Shown in pieces: positions 14,875 to 23,210 of a stretch of 34,044 bases of DNA. Each line of letters starts with the position of its first letter. Within the stretch, counting starts at the first letter, position 1. The position numbers and the translations under genes were made by a program. The DNA comes from Ruminococcus sp. UBA3665 (lineage in GTDB: Bacteria > Bacillota > Clostridia > Oscillospirales > Ruminococcaceae), in contig DFJS01000095.1 in assembly GCA_002373165.1 (NCBI GenBank), forward strand, positions 1 to 34,044, read 5' to 3'. Under the pieces are notes generated by a model that searched no databases, had not been told where the DNA came from, and was given only the letters and a program-made list of their open reading frames with translations.

Positions 14875-15402
14875 ATAAGCAGCAAAGAAAACAAGGACAT
14901 GCAGATCAATGAGATGATCCGGGACAAAGAAATCCTGGTCATTGATGCCGACGGAAAGAAACTGGGCGTGATGTCTGCCAGAGATGCACAGATGTTAGCC
15001 TATGAAAAAGATCTGGATCTGGTCAAAATCGCTCCGCAGGCCAAACCGCCTGTGTGCCGTATCCTCGATTACGGCAAATTCTGCTTTGAACAGCAGAAAC
15101 GCGAAAAAGAGGCCAAGAAAAATCAGAAAGTGATGTCAATTAAAGAAATCAGAATGTTTTCTACAATTGATACCAACGATTTCAACACCAAAGTCAATCA
15201 GGCCATTAAATTCCTGAAAGGCGGCGACAAGCTGAAAGTTTCTGTCCGCTTCCGCAAACGCGCCATTGCCCACCCGCAGTTCGGCGAAGAACTGCTGGAA
15301 CGCTTCAAAGAAGCATGCAGCGAATACGGCGTTGTGGATAAGCCTGCCAAGGCCGAAGGCCGCAGCATTGTTATGTTTATATCCCCGAAAGCATCCAAGT
15401 AA
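14875..15402 (+). CDS. infC: Translation initiation factor IF-3, apparent AUA start
   Basis: From ATA at 14875 the protein is 175 aa: (M)SSKENKDMQINEMIRDKEI. The SD GGGGGTG (14861-14867) is 7 nt before ATA. The in-frame ATG at 14899 has only AAGGAC touching it, so ATA is the better start. The family N-domain (INEMIRDKEILVIDADGKKLG), linker (KPPVCRILDYGKFCFEQQKREKEAKK) and C-domain (SIKEIRMFSTIDTND to the end) are complete. IF-3 rejects non-AUG starts, and infC genes often use rare starts so IF-3 can limit its own synthesis (known for AUU in E. coli and Bacillus). First gene of infC-rpmI-rplT. Confidence 0.9.
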   Translation: MSSKENKDMQINEMIRDKEILVIDADGKKLGVMSARDAQMLAYEKDLDLVKIAPQAKPPVCRILDYGKFCFEQQKREKEAKKNQKVMSIKEIRMFSTIDTNDFNTKVNQAIKFLKGGDKLKVSVRFRKRAIAHPQFGEELLERFKEACSEYGVVDKPAKAEGRSIVMFISPKASK

Positions 15403-15418
15403 GAAGGAGGAAGCCACC

Positions 15419-15625
15419 ATGGCAAAGAAAGTAAAAGTAAAAACTCATTCCGGCGCAAAAAAGCGTTTTAAGCTCACCGCTACCGGCAAGCTGAAGTATC
15501 AGCACACCAATAAGCGTCACAGACTTACCCAGAAAGATACCAAGCGCAAGAGAATCGCCAGAAATGCCGGCGTAGCCGATGTGTCCAATGCACCGACTCT
15601 CAAAAAGCTCGTTCCGTATCTGTAA
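15419..15625 (+). CDS. rpmI: 50S ribosomal protein L35
   Basis: 68 aa, usual length. It begins MAKKVKVKTHSGAKKRF with the typical KxKTHxGAxKRFKxT pattern and ends LKKLVPYL. An AGGAGG-like SD (AAGGAGGAAG) precedes the ATG by about 7 nt. It starts 16 nt after the infC stop. L35 binds 23S rRNA in the large subunit. Confidence 0.97.
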   Translation: MAKKVKVKTHSGAKKRFKLTATGKLKYQHTNKRHRLTQKDTKRKRIARNAGVADVSNAPTLKKLVPYL

Positions 15626-15681
15626 TCGCTTGCTGTTTACAGATCTACAGTCAAACCTGAAATTTATGGAGGTACAGAATT

Positions 15682-16035
15682 ATGGCACGTATTAAAGGTG
15701 CGTTATCTACACGCAAAAGAAGAAACAAGACTCTTAAGCTGGCAAAAGGCTATTTCGGCGCAAAGAGCAAACACTTCAAGATGGCAAAACAGGCTGTGAT
15801 GAAATCCGGCCAGTATGCTTATATCGGCAGAAGACAGAAAAAGAGAAACTTCCGTCAGCTCTGGATTACCAGAATCTCCGCAGCTGCCAAAATTAACGGC
15901 ATGAATTATTCTACATTCATGAACGGCTGCAAAAAAGCCGGAATTACTCTGAACAGAAAAATGCTCTCTGAGATTGCAATCCATGATGCTGAGGGCTTTG
16001 CAGCCATCGCCGCACAGGCAAAAGCTGCTCTTTGA
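15682..16035 (+). CDS. rplT: 50S ribosomal protein L20
   Basis: 117 aa, usual length. MARIKGALSTRKRRNKTLKLAKGYFG and the RQLWITRIS block are L20 hallmarks (first part shown is the basic tail that inserts into 23S rRNA). L20 is needed for early 50S assembly and represses its own operon in Firmicutes and E. coli. SD GGAGG is about 8 nt upstream. The operon ends with a terminator 20 nt downstream. Confidence 0.97.
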   Translation: MARIKGALSTRKRRNKTLKLAKGYFGAKSKHFKMAKQAVMKSGQYAYIGRRQKKRNFRQLWITRISAAAKINGMNYSTFMNGCKKAGITLNRKMLSEIAIHDAEGFAAIAAQAKAAL

Positions 16036-16054
16036 GGATGCAGTAAACCATCTC

Positions 16055-16090
16055 AACACGCTCTTGACATACTAAGAGCGTGTTTTGTTA
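16055..16090 (+). terminator. Rho-independent terminator after rplT
   Basis: AACACGCTCTT (16055-16065) pairs perfectly with AAGAGCGTGTT (16074-16084) around an 8-nt loop, followed by TTTTGTTAT. An 11-bp stem with a modest T-tract ends the infC operon. Its loop overlaps a candidate -35 box for the next gene. Confidence 0.82.
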
Positions 16091-16093
16091 TAT
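16064..16093 (+). promoter_or_regulatory. Candidate promoter overlapping the rplT terminator
   Basis: TTGACA (16064-16069) lies at the 5' side of the terminator loop, and TTATAT (16088-16093) follows at 18 bp. The -35 is perfect and the -10 is moderate (four of six). It would start transcription near 16100 for the methyltransferase-dprA-topA run. Confidence 0.42.
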
Positions 16094-16114
16094 CGGCAGA
16101 AAGCAGGAAGAGCT

Positions 16115-16906
16115 ATGCAGAAAATAATACAGATTACTTCCAGAGACAACCCGGCGGTAAAGCATTACCTCCGCCTGAGAGAAAAAAAGAAAGCCCGGCA
16201 GGAAGAACAGCTGTTTGTTGCCGAAGGTCTGCGCATTGTACGGGATGCACTGCAATATCCCCGGCTGGTGCAGCAGATTTTCGCGGCAGATCAGGTGTTT
16301 GAAAAATATGCCGATGTGCTGGCACAGCATACAGGCCGGCTGTTCCGGATTAGCGATGCTGTCGGCAGACTGATGAGTGATACGGAACATACACAGGGCA
16401 TTTTTGCCGTCTGCCAGATGCCGGCACACAGGCCGGAGCTCTCCCCGGACGGCCGCTATCTGGTGCTGTGGCAGCTTCAGGATCCCGGCAACGTCGGCAT
16501 GATTCTGCGCACCTGCGATGCACTGGGCATTGACGGCATATTCCTGGGACAATGCTGCGATTTGTACAGCCCCAAAGTAATCCGTGCTACCATGGGTTCC
16601 ATTTTCCGCATTCCCGTGCAGGAAGTCTCCGACCCGGCAGAACTGACCGCAGACCTGAAAAAAACAGAAATCCGTTCTTTTGCGGCTGTCCTGCACGAAA
16701 CTGCCGTCCCCGTGACAGAAACTTCCCTGGGAAACGGCTGTGCCGTCTGGATCGGCAACGAGGGCAGCGGTCTGCCGGATTCTGTCATCCCTCTTTGTGA
16801 GAAAAAAATTATCATTCCCATGCAAGGCCGTGCCGAATCCCTGAATGCCGCAATGGCCGCCGGGATTCTCGCCTGGGAACTGACAAAACATGGCGGTGTA
16901 TCGTAA
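16115..16906 (+). CDS. SpoU/TrmH-family RNA 2'-O-methyltransferase
   Basis: 263 aa from the ATG at 16115 (SD AGGAAG 4 nt upstream; a TTG 30 nt earlier lies in the terminator). It has an N-terminal SpoU substrate-binding domain (FVAEGLRIVRDAL) and a C-terminal trefoil-knot SPOUT domain with the three motifs: DPGNVGMILRTCDALG, WIGNEGSGLP and IPMQGRAESLNAAMAA. It should methylate a ribose in rRNA or tRNA using AdoMet; the target nucleoside cannot be told from sequence (RlmB/TsnR-like). Directly followed by dprA with no gap. Confidence 0.93.
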   Translation: MQKIIQITSRDNPAVKHYLRLREKKKARQEEQLFVAEGLRIVRDALQYPRLVQQIFAADQVFEKYADVLAQHTGRLFRISDAVGRLMSDTEHTQGIFAVCQMPAHRPELSPDGRYLVLWQLQDPGNVGMILRTCDALGIDGIFLGQCCDLYSPKVIRATMGSIFRIPVQEVSDPAELTADLKKTEIRSFAAVLHETAVPVTETSLGNGCAVWIGNEGSGLPDSVIPLCEKKIIIPMQGRAESLNAAMAAGILAWELTKHGGVS

Positions 16907-18091
16907 ATGCAGGAATCTATGCTTGAATACTGGCTCTGGCTGGTAATGACAATGGGCGTGGGCAGTGCCGAAAGCAAAATAGCCATACAAAACTGCCCGG
17001 ATATTCAAAAATTATATCATCTGATGCACGATCCCTCCTGTACGTTTCTGAACCCTGCGCAGAAAAAGCGTGTGGGAAGAATTCCGCTGGAACAGGCAGA
17101 ATCAATTCTGCATTACTGTGAAAAAATGCAGTTCCGGCTGATGACTTATTATGATTCAAACTATCCGGAACAGCTCCGGACGATTTATAATCCTCCGGTT
17201 CTGCTGTTTTATCAGGGAGATCCCAACTATTTTCAGAGCGAACATCTTCTGACCGTTGTCGGCACAAGGCATCCTTCGGACTACAGTATCCGCACGGCAC
17301 AGCAGCTTTGCCGCGAACTCGCCGCTGCCGGATGTACGCTTGTCAGCGGCTGTGCCGTGGGTCTGGATACGATTGTACATCAGTCCGCTATTATAGAACA
17401 AAAACCTACCGTTGCCGTGCTGGGCTGCGGCCTCGACTGCAATTACCCCAGAGGCAGCCGTCCCCTGAAAGAAAAAATCATCGAAAACGGCCTGATTATC
17501 ACAGAATTCTTTCCCGGAACGCCTCCGTACGGCTCCAATTTTCCTGTCCGGAACAGAATCCTTGCCGGCCTCAGTCAGGCCGTACTCATCATAGAGGCAG
17601 GCAAAGAAAGCGGCTGCATGATTACCGCCGACCACGCCTGCGAACAGGGAAAATCAGTCTACTGCATTCCTCCGGCTGATATCTATCATCCCCGGTATGC
17701 AGGACAAATCGAACTGCTTCGGGAAGGCGCATTCTGCCTGATGGGAAGCGAAGATCTGTTCGCCGAAAAAATTTTCGACCAGCCCGCAGAGGAGCCGGAG
17801 GAAGAACCTGAAAAACAAAATACTTTCCCCGATCTCTCTGCGCCGGAAATTCCGGAACCTGAATCAGCTCCGGAAGAAGAATCCGAGATGCTGTCTGCGG
17901 ACGAACAGAAACTGCTGGAGGCTCTGCACGGCAGTGAGAAAAATGTCAATATGATCTGCTGCCTGACCGGCATGACCTTTTCGGCTGTTTCCATGCATCT
18001 GGCCGAACTGGAAATGATGGGCTGGATTGTCTGCTGCGGCAGGGATTTTTATAAAACTACTGAAAAATATAAGGCAAACAGCAGCACATGA
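16907..18091 (+). CDS. dprA: DNA-processing protein DprA
   Basis: 394 aa. The start abuts the stop of the methyltransferase gene; a second ATG at 16919 (MLEYWLWLV) is an alternative. It has a SAM-like N-terminal domain (about 1-80), a Rossmann fold (about 85-285) with VVGTRHPSDYS at 117-127 and LVSGCAVGLDTIVHQSA at 145-161, an acidic Pro/Glu-rich linker (about 287-325), and a C-terminal winged helix (about 328-388). DprA loads RecA onto incoming single-stranded DNA in transformation. Upstream of topA, the typical smf-topA order in Firmicutes. Confidence 0.95.
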   Translation: MQESMLEYWLWLVMTMGVGSAESKIAIQNCPDIQKLYHLMHDPSCTFLNPAQKKRVGRIPLEQAESILHYCEKMQFRLMTYYDSNYPEQLRTIYNPPVLLFYQGDPNYFQSEHLLTVVGTRHPSDYSIRTAQQLCRELAAAGCTLVSGCAVGLDTIVHQSAIIEQKPTVAVLGCGLDCNYPRGSRPLKEKIIENGLIITEFFPGTPPYGSNFPVRNRILAGLSQAVLIIEAGKESGCMITADHACEQGKSVYCIPPADIYHPRYAGQIELLREGAFCLMGSEDLFAEKIFDQPAEEPEEEPEKQNTFPDLSAPEIPEPESAPEEESEMLSADEQKLLEALHGSEKNVNMICCLTGMTFSAVSMHLAELEMMGWIVCCGRDFYKTTEKYKANSST

Positions 18092-18101
18092 AAGGAGTGT
18101 G

Positions 18102-18117
18102 CGCCGGTTATCCGGCG
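18102..18117 (+). promoter_or_regulatory. GC hairpin between the topA SD and its start codon
   Basis: CGCCGG-TTAT-CCGGCG is a perfect six-GC-pair hairpin. The best SD (AAAGGAG, 18091-18097) is 25 nt before the ATG at 18123, which is too far; folding the 16-nt hairpin out leaves 9 nt, the usual spacing. Confidence 0.6.
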
Positions 18118-18122
18118 GAACT

Positions 18123-20195
18123 ATGTCGAATTTAGTGATTGTAGAGTCTCCGGCAAAAGCCAAGACAATTCAGAAATATCTGGGCACAGGCTATGAAGTG
18201 GTTGCTTCTATGGGGCATGTGCGCGACCTGCCCAAGTCCAAACTGGGCGTGGATGTGGAAAACGGCTTCACGCCGCAGTATCTGGATATGAAAGGCAAGG
18301 AAGATATCATCAAAGATCTTAAAAAACGCGCTAAAAAAAGTGACTGCGTCTATCTTGCTACCGACCCCGACCGCGAAGGTGAAGCTATTTCCTGGCATCT
18401 GGCACAAATGCTGAATCTTGATCTGAATGCCGATAACCGCGTCGCATTTAACGAAATTACCAAAACCGGCGTACAGAACGGTATGGCCAATCCGCATAAA
18501 ATCGATCTGGATCTGGTCAACGCACAGCAGGCAAGAAGAATTCTCGACAGACTTGTCGGCTATAAACTCAGCCCGTTTCTGTGGAAAAAAGTCAAGCGCG
18601 GCCTTTCTGCCGGGCGTGTGCAGTCTGTGGCCGTGCGCCTGATTGTCGACAGAGAAGAGGAAATCAAAGCCTTTGTCCCTAAAGAATACTGGAGTATCGA
18701 TGCCAAACTCTCCGCAGGAGAAAAACAGTTCATGGCAAAGCTGGCATCCGTCAAAGGAAAGAAAATCGAAATTGCTGACAAGGCTCAGGCAGATGCTGTT
18801 CTGGATACTCTGAAACAGGCCGATTTCATTGTTCAGACAATCAAGAAGCGTGTGACGAAAAAACAGCCGTCACCGCCGTTTATCACTTCCACGCTTCAGC
18901 AGGAAGCTTCCAAAAGACTGGGCTTTCAGTCCAAACGTACCATGAAAGCCGCACAGGAGCTCTATGAAGGCATCGATGTCAACGGCATGGGTGCAGTCGG
19001 CCTGATTACTTACATGCGTACGGACAGTCTCAGAATTTCCGCTGATGCCCAGAAGGCCGCCGCAGAATATATCAAAGCCACTTACGGCGAAAGCTATCTT
19101 CCTGATAAGCCCCGTGTCTTCAAAACCAAGAAAAATGCACAGGATGCTCACGAGGCAATCCGGCCTTCCATGCCTGATGTCACTCCCGACAGCATCAAAA
19201 ACAGCCTGACTACAGATCAGTATAAATTATATAAACTCATCTGGGAACGCTTTATCGCCAGCCAGATGGCAAATGCTCTGCTGGATACGATTTCAGTCGA
19301 TATTGCCGCCGCTGACTGTCTCTTCAAGGCCTCCGGCTATTCGGTCAAATTCGACGGCTTTACTGTTCTGTATGAAGAAAAATCCGAAGGCGAAGAAGAA
19401 AATCAGAAAATGCTGCCGCCGCTTTCCGAAAAAGATTGTCTGGAAGTCATCAGCGTGGACGGCAATCAGCATTTCACACAGCCCCCGGCCAGATTTTCCG
19501 AAGCAACTCTGATTAAAACTCTTGAAGAAAACGGCATCGGCCGTCCGAGTACCTATGCGCCTACAATTACGACCATCCTCGCCAGAATGTACGTCGAGCG
19601 CGAAGGCAAACAGCTCCGTCCCACTGCTCTGGGCGATGTCACCACACAGGTCATGAAAGAACATTTTCAGCATATTGTCGACCCGGATTTTACAGCTAAA
19701 ATGGAATCGGAACTCGACAGCATCGAGCAGGGAAAGGCGGACTGGGTCAGAATGCTGGAAGTGTTCTATGAAGATTTTGCCCAGACTCTCACGGCCGCCG
19801 AAGAAGCAATGGAAGGCAAACACATGAAAATTCCGGACGAAAAAACAGATATCGTCTGTGAACAGTGCGGCAAGCCGATGGTCATCAAAATTGGCAGGTT
19901 CGGGAAATTCCTCGCCTGCACGGGCTATCCGGAATGCACCAATACCCGGAAAATCGTCCAGGAAACAAGCGGCATCTGTCCCCGGTGCGGCAATAAGATT
20001 ATCCTGAAAAAATCCAAGCGCGGCCGGAGTTTCTACGGCTGTTCCGGCTATCCGGACTGCAATTTCATGACATGGAATATCCCCACAGAGGAACTTTGCC
20101 CCCAGTGTCAGAGTACATTATTCCAGAAAGGCGGCAAATCCGGAAAGCTTGTCTGCGAAAAAGAAGGCTGCGGCTATGAAAGGAATCTGAAATAA
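18123..20195 (+). CDS. topA: DNA topoisomerase I
   Basis: 690 aa from the ATG at 18123, the start that yields the canonical MSNLVIVESPAKAKTIQKYL Toprim opening (an in-frame upstream extension does not look like TopA). TDPDREGE is at 80-87. The active-site tyrosine is Tyr297 in GLITYMRTDSLRIS. Three C-terminal zinc-ribbon repeats follow (CEQCG...GYPEC, CPRCG...GYPDC, CPQCQ...CEKEGC). It relaxes negative supercoils. The stop overlaps the trmFO start (TAATG). Confidence 0.97.
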   Translation: MSNLVIVESPAKAKTIQKYLGTGYEVVASMGHVRDLPKSKLGVDVENGFTPQYLDMKGKEDIIKDLKKRAKKSDCVYLATDPDREGEAISWHLAQMLNLDLNADNRVAFNEITKTGVQNGMANPHKIDLDLVNAQQARRILDRLVGYKLSPFLWKKVKRGLSAGRVQSVAVRLIVDREEEIKAFVPKEYWSIDAKLSAGEKQFMAKLASVKGKKIEIADKAQADAVLDTLKQADFIVQTIKKRVTKKQPSPPFITSTLQQEASKRLGFQSKRTMKAAQELYEGIDVNGMGAVGLITYMRTDSLRISADAQKAAAEYIKATYGESYLPDKPRVFKTKKNAQDAHEAIRPSMPDVTPDSIKNSLTTDQYKLYKLIWERFIASQMANALLDTISVDIAAADCLFKASGYSVKFDGFTVLYEEKSEGEEENQKMLPPLSEKDCLEVISVDGNQHFTQPPARFSEATLIKTLEENGIGRPSTYAPTITTILARMYVEREGKQLRPTALGDVTTQVMKEHFQHIVDPDFTAKMESELDSIEQGKADWVRMLEVFYEDFAQTLTAAEEAMEGKHMKIPDEKTDIVCEQCGKPMVIKIGRFGKFLACTGYPECTNTRKIVQETSGICPRCGNKIILKKSKRGRSFYGCSGYPDCNFMTWNIPTEELCPQCQSTLFQKGGKSGKLVCEKEGCGYERNLK

Positions 20196-21505
20196 TGCAG
20201 AATCATGCAAAAGTCATCGGCGGCGGACTGGCCGGATGTGAAGCCGCCTGGCAGCTGGCACAGGCCGGAATTCCTGTCGAACTCTATGAAATGAAGCCCG
20301 TCCGCTACAGTCCGGCGCATCATCACGAAAATCTGGCGGAGCTTGTCTGCTCCAATTCGCTGAAAGCCTCCCGGCTGGCATCGGCCGGAGGTCTGCTGAA
20401 AACAGAAATGAAATTGCTGGGCAGTCTGCTGGTCAGCTGCGCCGAACTGTGCGCAGTTCCGGCAGGCGGCGCACTCGCTGTGGACAGAACACAGTTTTCC
20501 GCACTGGTGACGGAAAAAATACAGAATCATGATTTCATTACTCTCATCCGGGAAGAAGTGACCGAAATTCCGGAGCAGAATGCAGTCATCGCCACAGGCC
20601 CCCTGACTTCCGATGCCCTCAGCCGGAAAATTGAAGCACTCTGCGGAAATCGGCTTAGTTTTTTCGATGCCGCTTCACCTGTTGTTTCGGCTGAAAGTCT
20701 GGATATGAATAAAATCTTCCTGCAATCACGCTATGACCGCGGCGATGCGGATTATCTCAACTGTCCCATGACCAGAGAAGAATACGAGGCTTTCTGGGAT
20801 GCCCTGGTACATGCCGAAACGGCTCCTCTGCATGAACATGACAAAGAAGCATTCCGGGTTTACGAAGGCTGTATGCCTGTGGAAGTGCTCGCCAGACGCG
20901 GTGCGGAAACGCTCCGCTATGGCTGTCTCAAGCCTGTGGGACTGCGCGATCCCAGAACAGGAAAACGCCCCTATGCCGCGGTTCAGCTCCGGAAAGAAAA
21001 CCGTGAGGCAACTATGTATAATCTCGTAGGCTTTCAGACAAATCTGAAATTCGGCGAACAGAAACGCGTGTTCGGCATGATTCCGGGGCTGGCAGATGCC
21101 GAATTTCTCCGATACGGCGTAATGCACAGAAATTTCTTCCTGAACAGTCCGGAATTATTAAACCCGGATTATTCGATGAAATATCGGGAAACACTGTTCT
21201 TTGCCGGACAGATGACAGGGGTGGAAGGCTATATGGAATCGGCTTCCAGCGGGATTATCGCCGGAAGAAGCCTGGCAGGAAAAATGCAGGGAAAACCAGC
21301 CTGTATTCTGCCGGAAACTACCATGACAGGCGCACTGGCCGCCTATGTCAGCCGCGGCGGAGCGGCCGACTTCCAGCCCATGGGCGCAAATATGGGGCTG
21401 CTGCCGCCTCTGGCCGAACCAGTCCGCGGCAAACAGGAACGCTATCAGAAAATCGCAGAACAGGCAGTTGCCCGCCTGACAGAATTTTTACAAAGTCTGG
21501 AGTAA
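20195..21505 (+). CDS. trmFO: tRNA (uracil-54-C5)-methyltransferase TrmFO
   Basis: 436 aa, normal length. FAD-binding GGGLAGCEAAWQLA near residues 8-21; GKRPYAAVQLRKEN and the late VEGYMESASSGIIAG are family blocks. It methylates U54 of tRNA to T using methylene-tetrahydrofolate and FADH2. It starts within the topA stop (TAATG), a standard neighbour order in Firmicutes. Confidence 0.97.
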   Translation: MQNHAKVIGGGLAGCEAAWQLAQAGIPVELYEMKPVRYSPAHHHENLAELVCSNSLKASRLASAGGLLKTEMKLLGSLLVSCAELCAVPAGGALAVDRTQFSALVTEKIQNHDFITLIREEVTEIPEQNAVIATGPLTSDALSRKIEALCGNRLSFFDAASPVVSAESLDMNKIFLQSRYDRGDADYLNCPMTREEYEAFWDALVHAETAPLHEHDKEAFRVYEGCMPVEVLARRGAETLRYGCLKPVGLRDPRTGKRPYAAVQLRKENREATMYNLVGFQTNLKFGEQKRVFGMIPGLADAEFLRYGVMHRNFFLNSPELLNPDYSMKYRETLFFAGQMTGVEGYMESASSGIIAGRSLAGKMQGKPACILPETTMTGALAAYVSRGGAADFQPMGANMGLLPPLAEPVRGKQERYQKIAEQAVARLTEFLQSLE

Positions 21506-21512
21506 ATAGATT

Positions 21513-22511
21513 ATGAGAATTATTGTGGATGCATTCGGCGGCGATCACGCTCCGGCCGAAGTCCTGAAAGGCTGTAAGCTCGCTCAGGAGGAACTGCATG
21601 TGGAAATCGTCCTGACAGGCGATAAAATTAAAATCAGAGAATGCGCCGAAGCCCAGAATATTGATATTTCTGCTTTTGAAATTATTCATACAACGGAAGT
21701 ATTTGATATTCATGCCCATCCTCAGAGCATTCTCAAAGAAGGAAAGAATACTTCTCTTGCGCTGGGATTGCAGGCACTCCGGGAAGGCCGCGGCGATGCC
21801 TTTGTCAGCGGCGGCAGCACAGGCGGACTTGTTACCGGGGCTACCTTCCTGGCAAAGCGCATCAAAGGCGTGAAACGCGCCGCACTGGCCCCGATGCTCC
21901 CTACTAATCAAGGCAGGAAAATGCTCCTCGATGCCGGAGCCAATATCGAATGCCGCCCCGAAATGCTCGCACAGTTTGCCATAATGGGTTCGGCCTATAT
22001 GCAGTATGTCAAAGAAATTCCAAGCCCGAAAGTTGCTCTGCTGAACGTCGGCGCAGAAGACACAAAGGGCCGTGAACTCGAACTGGAAGCATACAGGCTC
22101 CTGCAAAAAGCTCCTGTCAATTTCTGCGGCAATATCGAGGCAAGAGAAATCCCTTCCGGCGAAATTGATGTTGTCGTCAGTGACGGGTTTTCCGGCAATG
22201 TTGCCCTGAAGCTCTATGAAGGCATGGGCGCAATGTTCCGCGATAAGCTGAAAGGCTGGTTCAGCGGCTTTACCGGAAAAATGGCCGCTTTGCTGATGCT
22301 GAATGATCTGAAAAAATTTCAGGAACAAATGGATTATAAATCCGAAGGCGGAGCAATTCTGCTGGGGATTGCCCGGCCTGTCATCAAGGCACACGGCAGT
22401 TCCGATGCCAAGGCGTTTTTCAATGCCATACGGCAGGCAAAAAAATGTGTGGATAAAAATATGATTTCTGAAATTACAGAATTACTATCTGCTATGAAAG
22501 AAGGCGAATAA
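21513..22511 (+). CDS. plsX: Phosphate acyltransferase PlsX
   Basis: 332 aa. MRIIVDAFGGDHAP at the start, the FVSGGSTGGL block near 95-104 and the VSDGFSGNVALKL block are PlsX hallmarks. It makes acyl-phosphate from acyl-ACP for phospholipid synthesis (used with PlsY). GGAG is about 12 nt upstream. It is followed by rnc after 3 nt, with no acpP between them, although acpP often sits there in related genomes. Confidence 0.97.
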   Translation: MRIIVDAFGGDHAPAEVLKGCKLAQEELHVEIVLTGDKIKIRECAEAQNIDISAFEIIHTTEVFDIHAHPQSILKEGKNTSLALGLQALREGRGDAFVSGGSTGGLVTGATFLAKRIKGVKRAALAPMLPTNQGRKMLLDAGANIECRPEMLAQFAIMGSAYMQYVKEIPSPKVALLNVGAEDTKGRELELEAYRLLQKAPVNFCGNIEAREIPSGEIDVVVSDGFSGNVALKLYEGMGAMFRDKLKGWFSGFTGKMAALLMLNDLKKFQEQMDYKSEGGAILLGIARPVIKAHGSSDAKAFFNAIRQAKKCVDKNMISEITELLSAMKEGE

Positions 22512-22514
22512 GCA

Positions 22515-23210
22515 ATGTCAGAAATTTCATTTTCGGCACTGGAAGAAGAAATCGGCTACCAGTTCCGGAATTACGATCTGATTCATGAGGCTCTTTCTCA
22601 TTCGTCCTATGCCAATGAGAAGAGAAAACAGCGGCAGAGCAACGAGCGGCTGGAATTTCTTGGGGACAGCGTGCTGTCAATTGTTGTGTCGCAGTATCTG
22701 TTTGAACATTATCCAGAACTGCCCGAAGGCGAACTGACAAAAATCAGAGCTGCACTTGTGTGTGAAAAATCTCTGCATAAATTTGCACTGAAAATTCATC
22801 TGGGAAATTATTTGCTGCTGGGCAAGGGAGAAGAACATACCGGCGGCCGGGAGCGGCCTTCCATTCTGGCCGATGCCTTTGAAGCCGTCATCGCGGCGGT
22901 CTATCTGGACGGCGGCCTGGAAGCTGCCCGGAAGCATATTCTGCATTTTATTCCGAAAAATATTCCGGAAAAGCGTTCTGTGCTGTTCGGCGATTATAAA
23001 ACCGCGCTCCAGGAAGTAATCCAGAAAAATCCGGAGGAAAAAGTGGATTACCGCCTGATTGAAGAGTCCGGGCCGGATCATAATAAAACTTTTGTCGTGG
23101 AAGTGTGCCTGAACTCGAACGTCATCGGCAAAGGCATCGGCAAAAGCAAGAAAGAAGCCGAACAGATGGCCGCACAGGAAGCACTCGCACTCATGGGCTA
23201 TGAAACATAA
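22515..23210 (+). CDS. rnc: Ribonuclease III
   Basis: 231 aa. The signature NERLEFLGDSVL is at 43-54 (metal-binding Glu47 and Asp51), DAFEAVIAAVYLDGG follows, and a C-terminal dsRNA-binding domain (about 158-230) ends with KKEAEQMAAQEAL. It cuts double-stranded RNA, including rRNA precursors. Its last 11 nt overlap the next gene. Confidence 0.97.
   Translation: MSEISFSALEEEIGYQFRNYDLIHEALSHSSYANEKRKQRQSNERLEFLGDSVLSIVVSQYLFEHYPELPEGELTKIRAALVCEKSLHKFALKIHLGNYLLLGKGEEHTGGRERPSILADAFEAVIAAVYLDGGLEAARKHILHFIPKNIPEKRSVLFGDYKTALQEVIQKNPEEKVDYRLIEESGPDHNKTFVVEVCLNSNVIGKGIGKSKKEAEQMAAQEALALMGYET

Noticed and set aside
16088..17008. 306-codon antisense frame opposite the methyltransferase
   Set aside because: The SpoU motifs on the plus strand are decisive; long antisense frames are common here because of codon bias.
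18027..18122. Upstream extension of topA into dprA
   Set aside because: The residues do not resemble TopA, and MSNLVIVESPAKAK is the standard start. An in-frame GTG at 18099 sits only 1-2 nt past the SD.
21348..22394. 348-codon antisense frame opposite plsX
   Set aside because: PlsX motifs are complete on the plus strand; the antisense frame lacks SD and any known domain.
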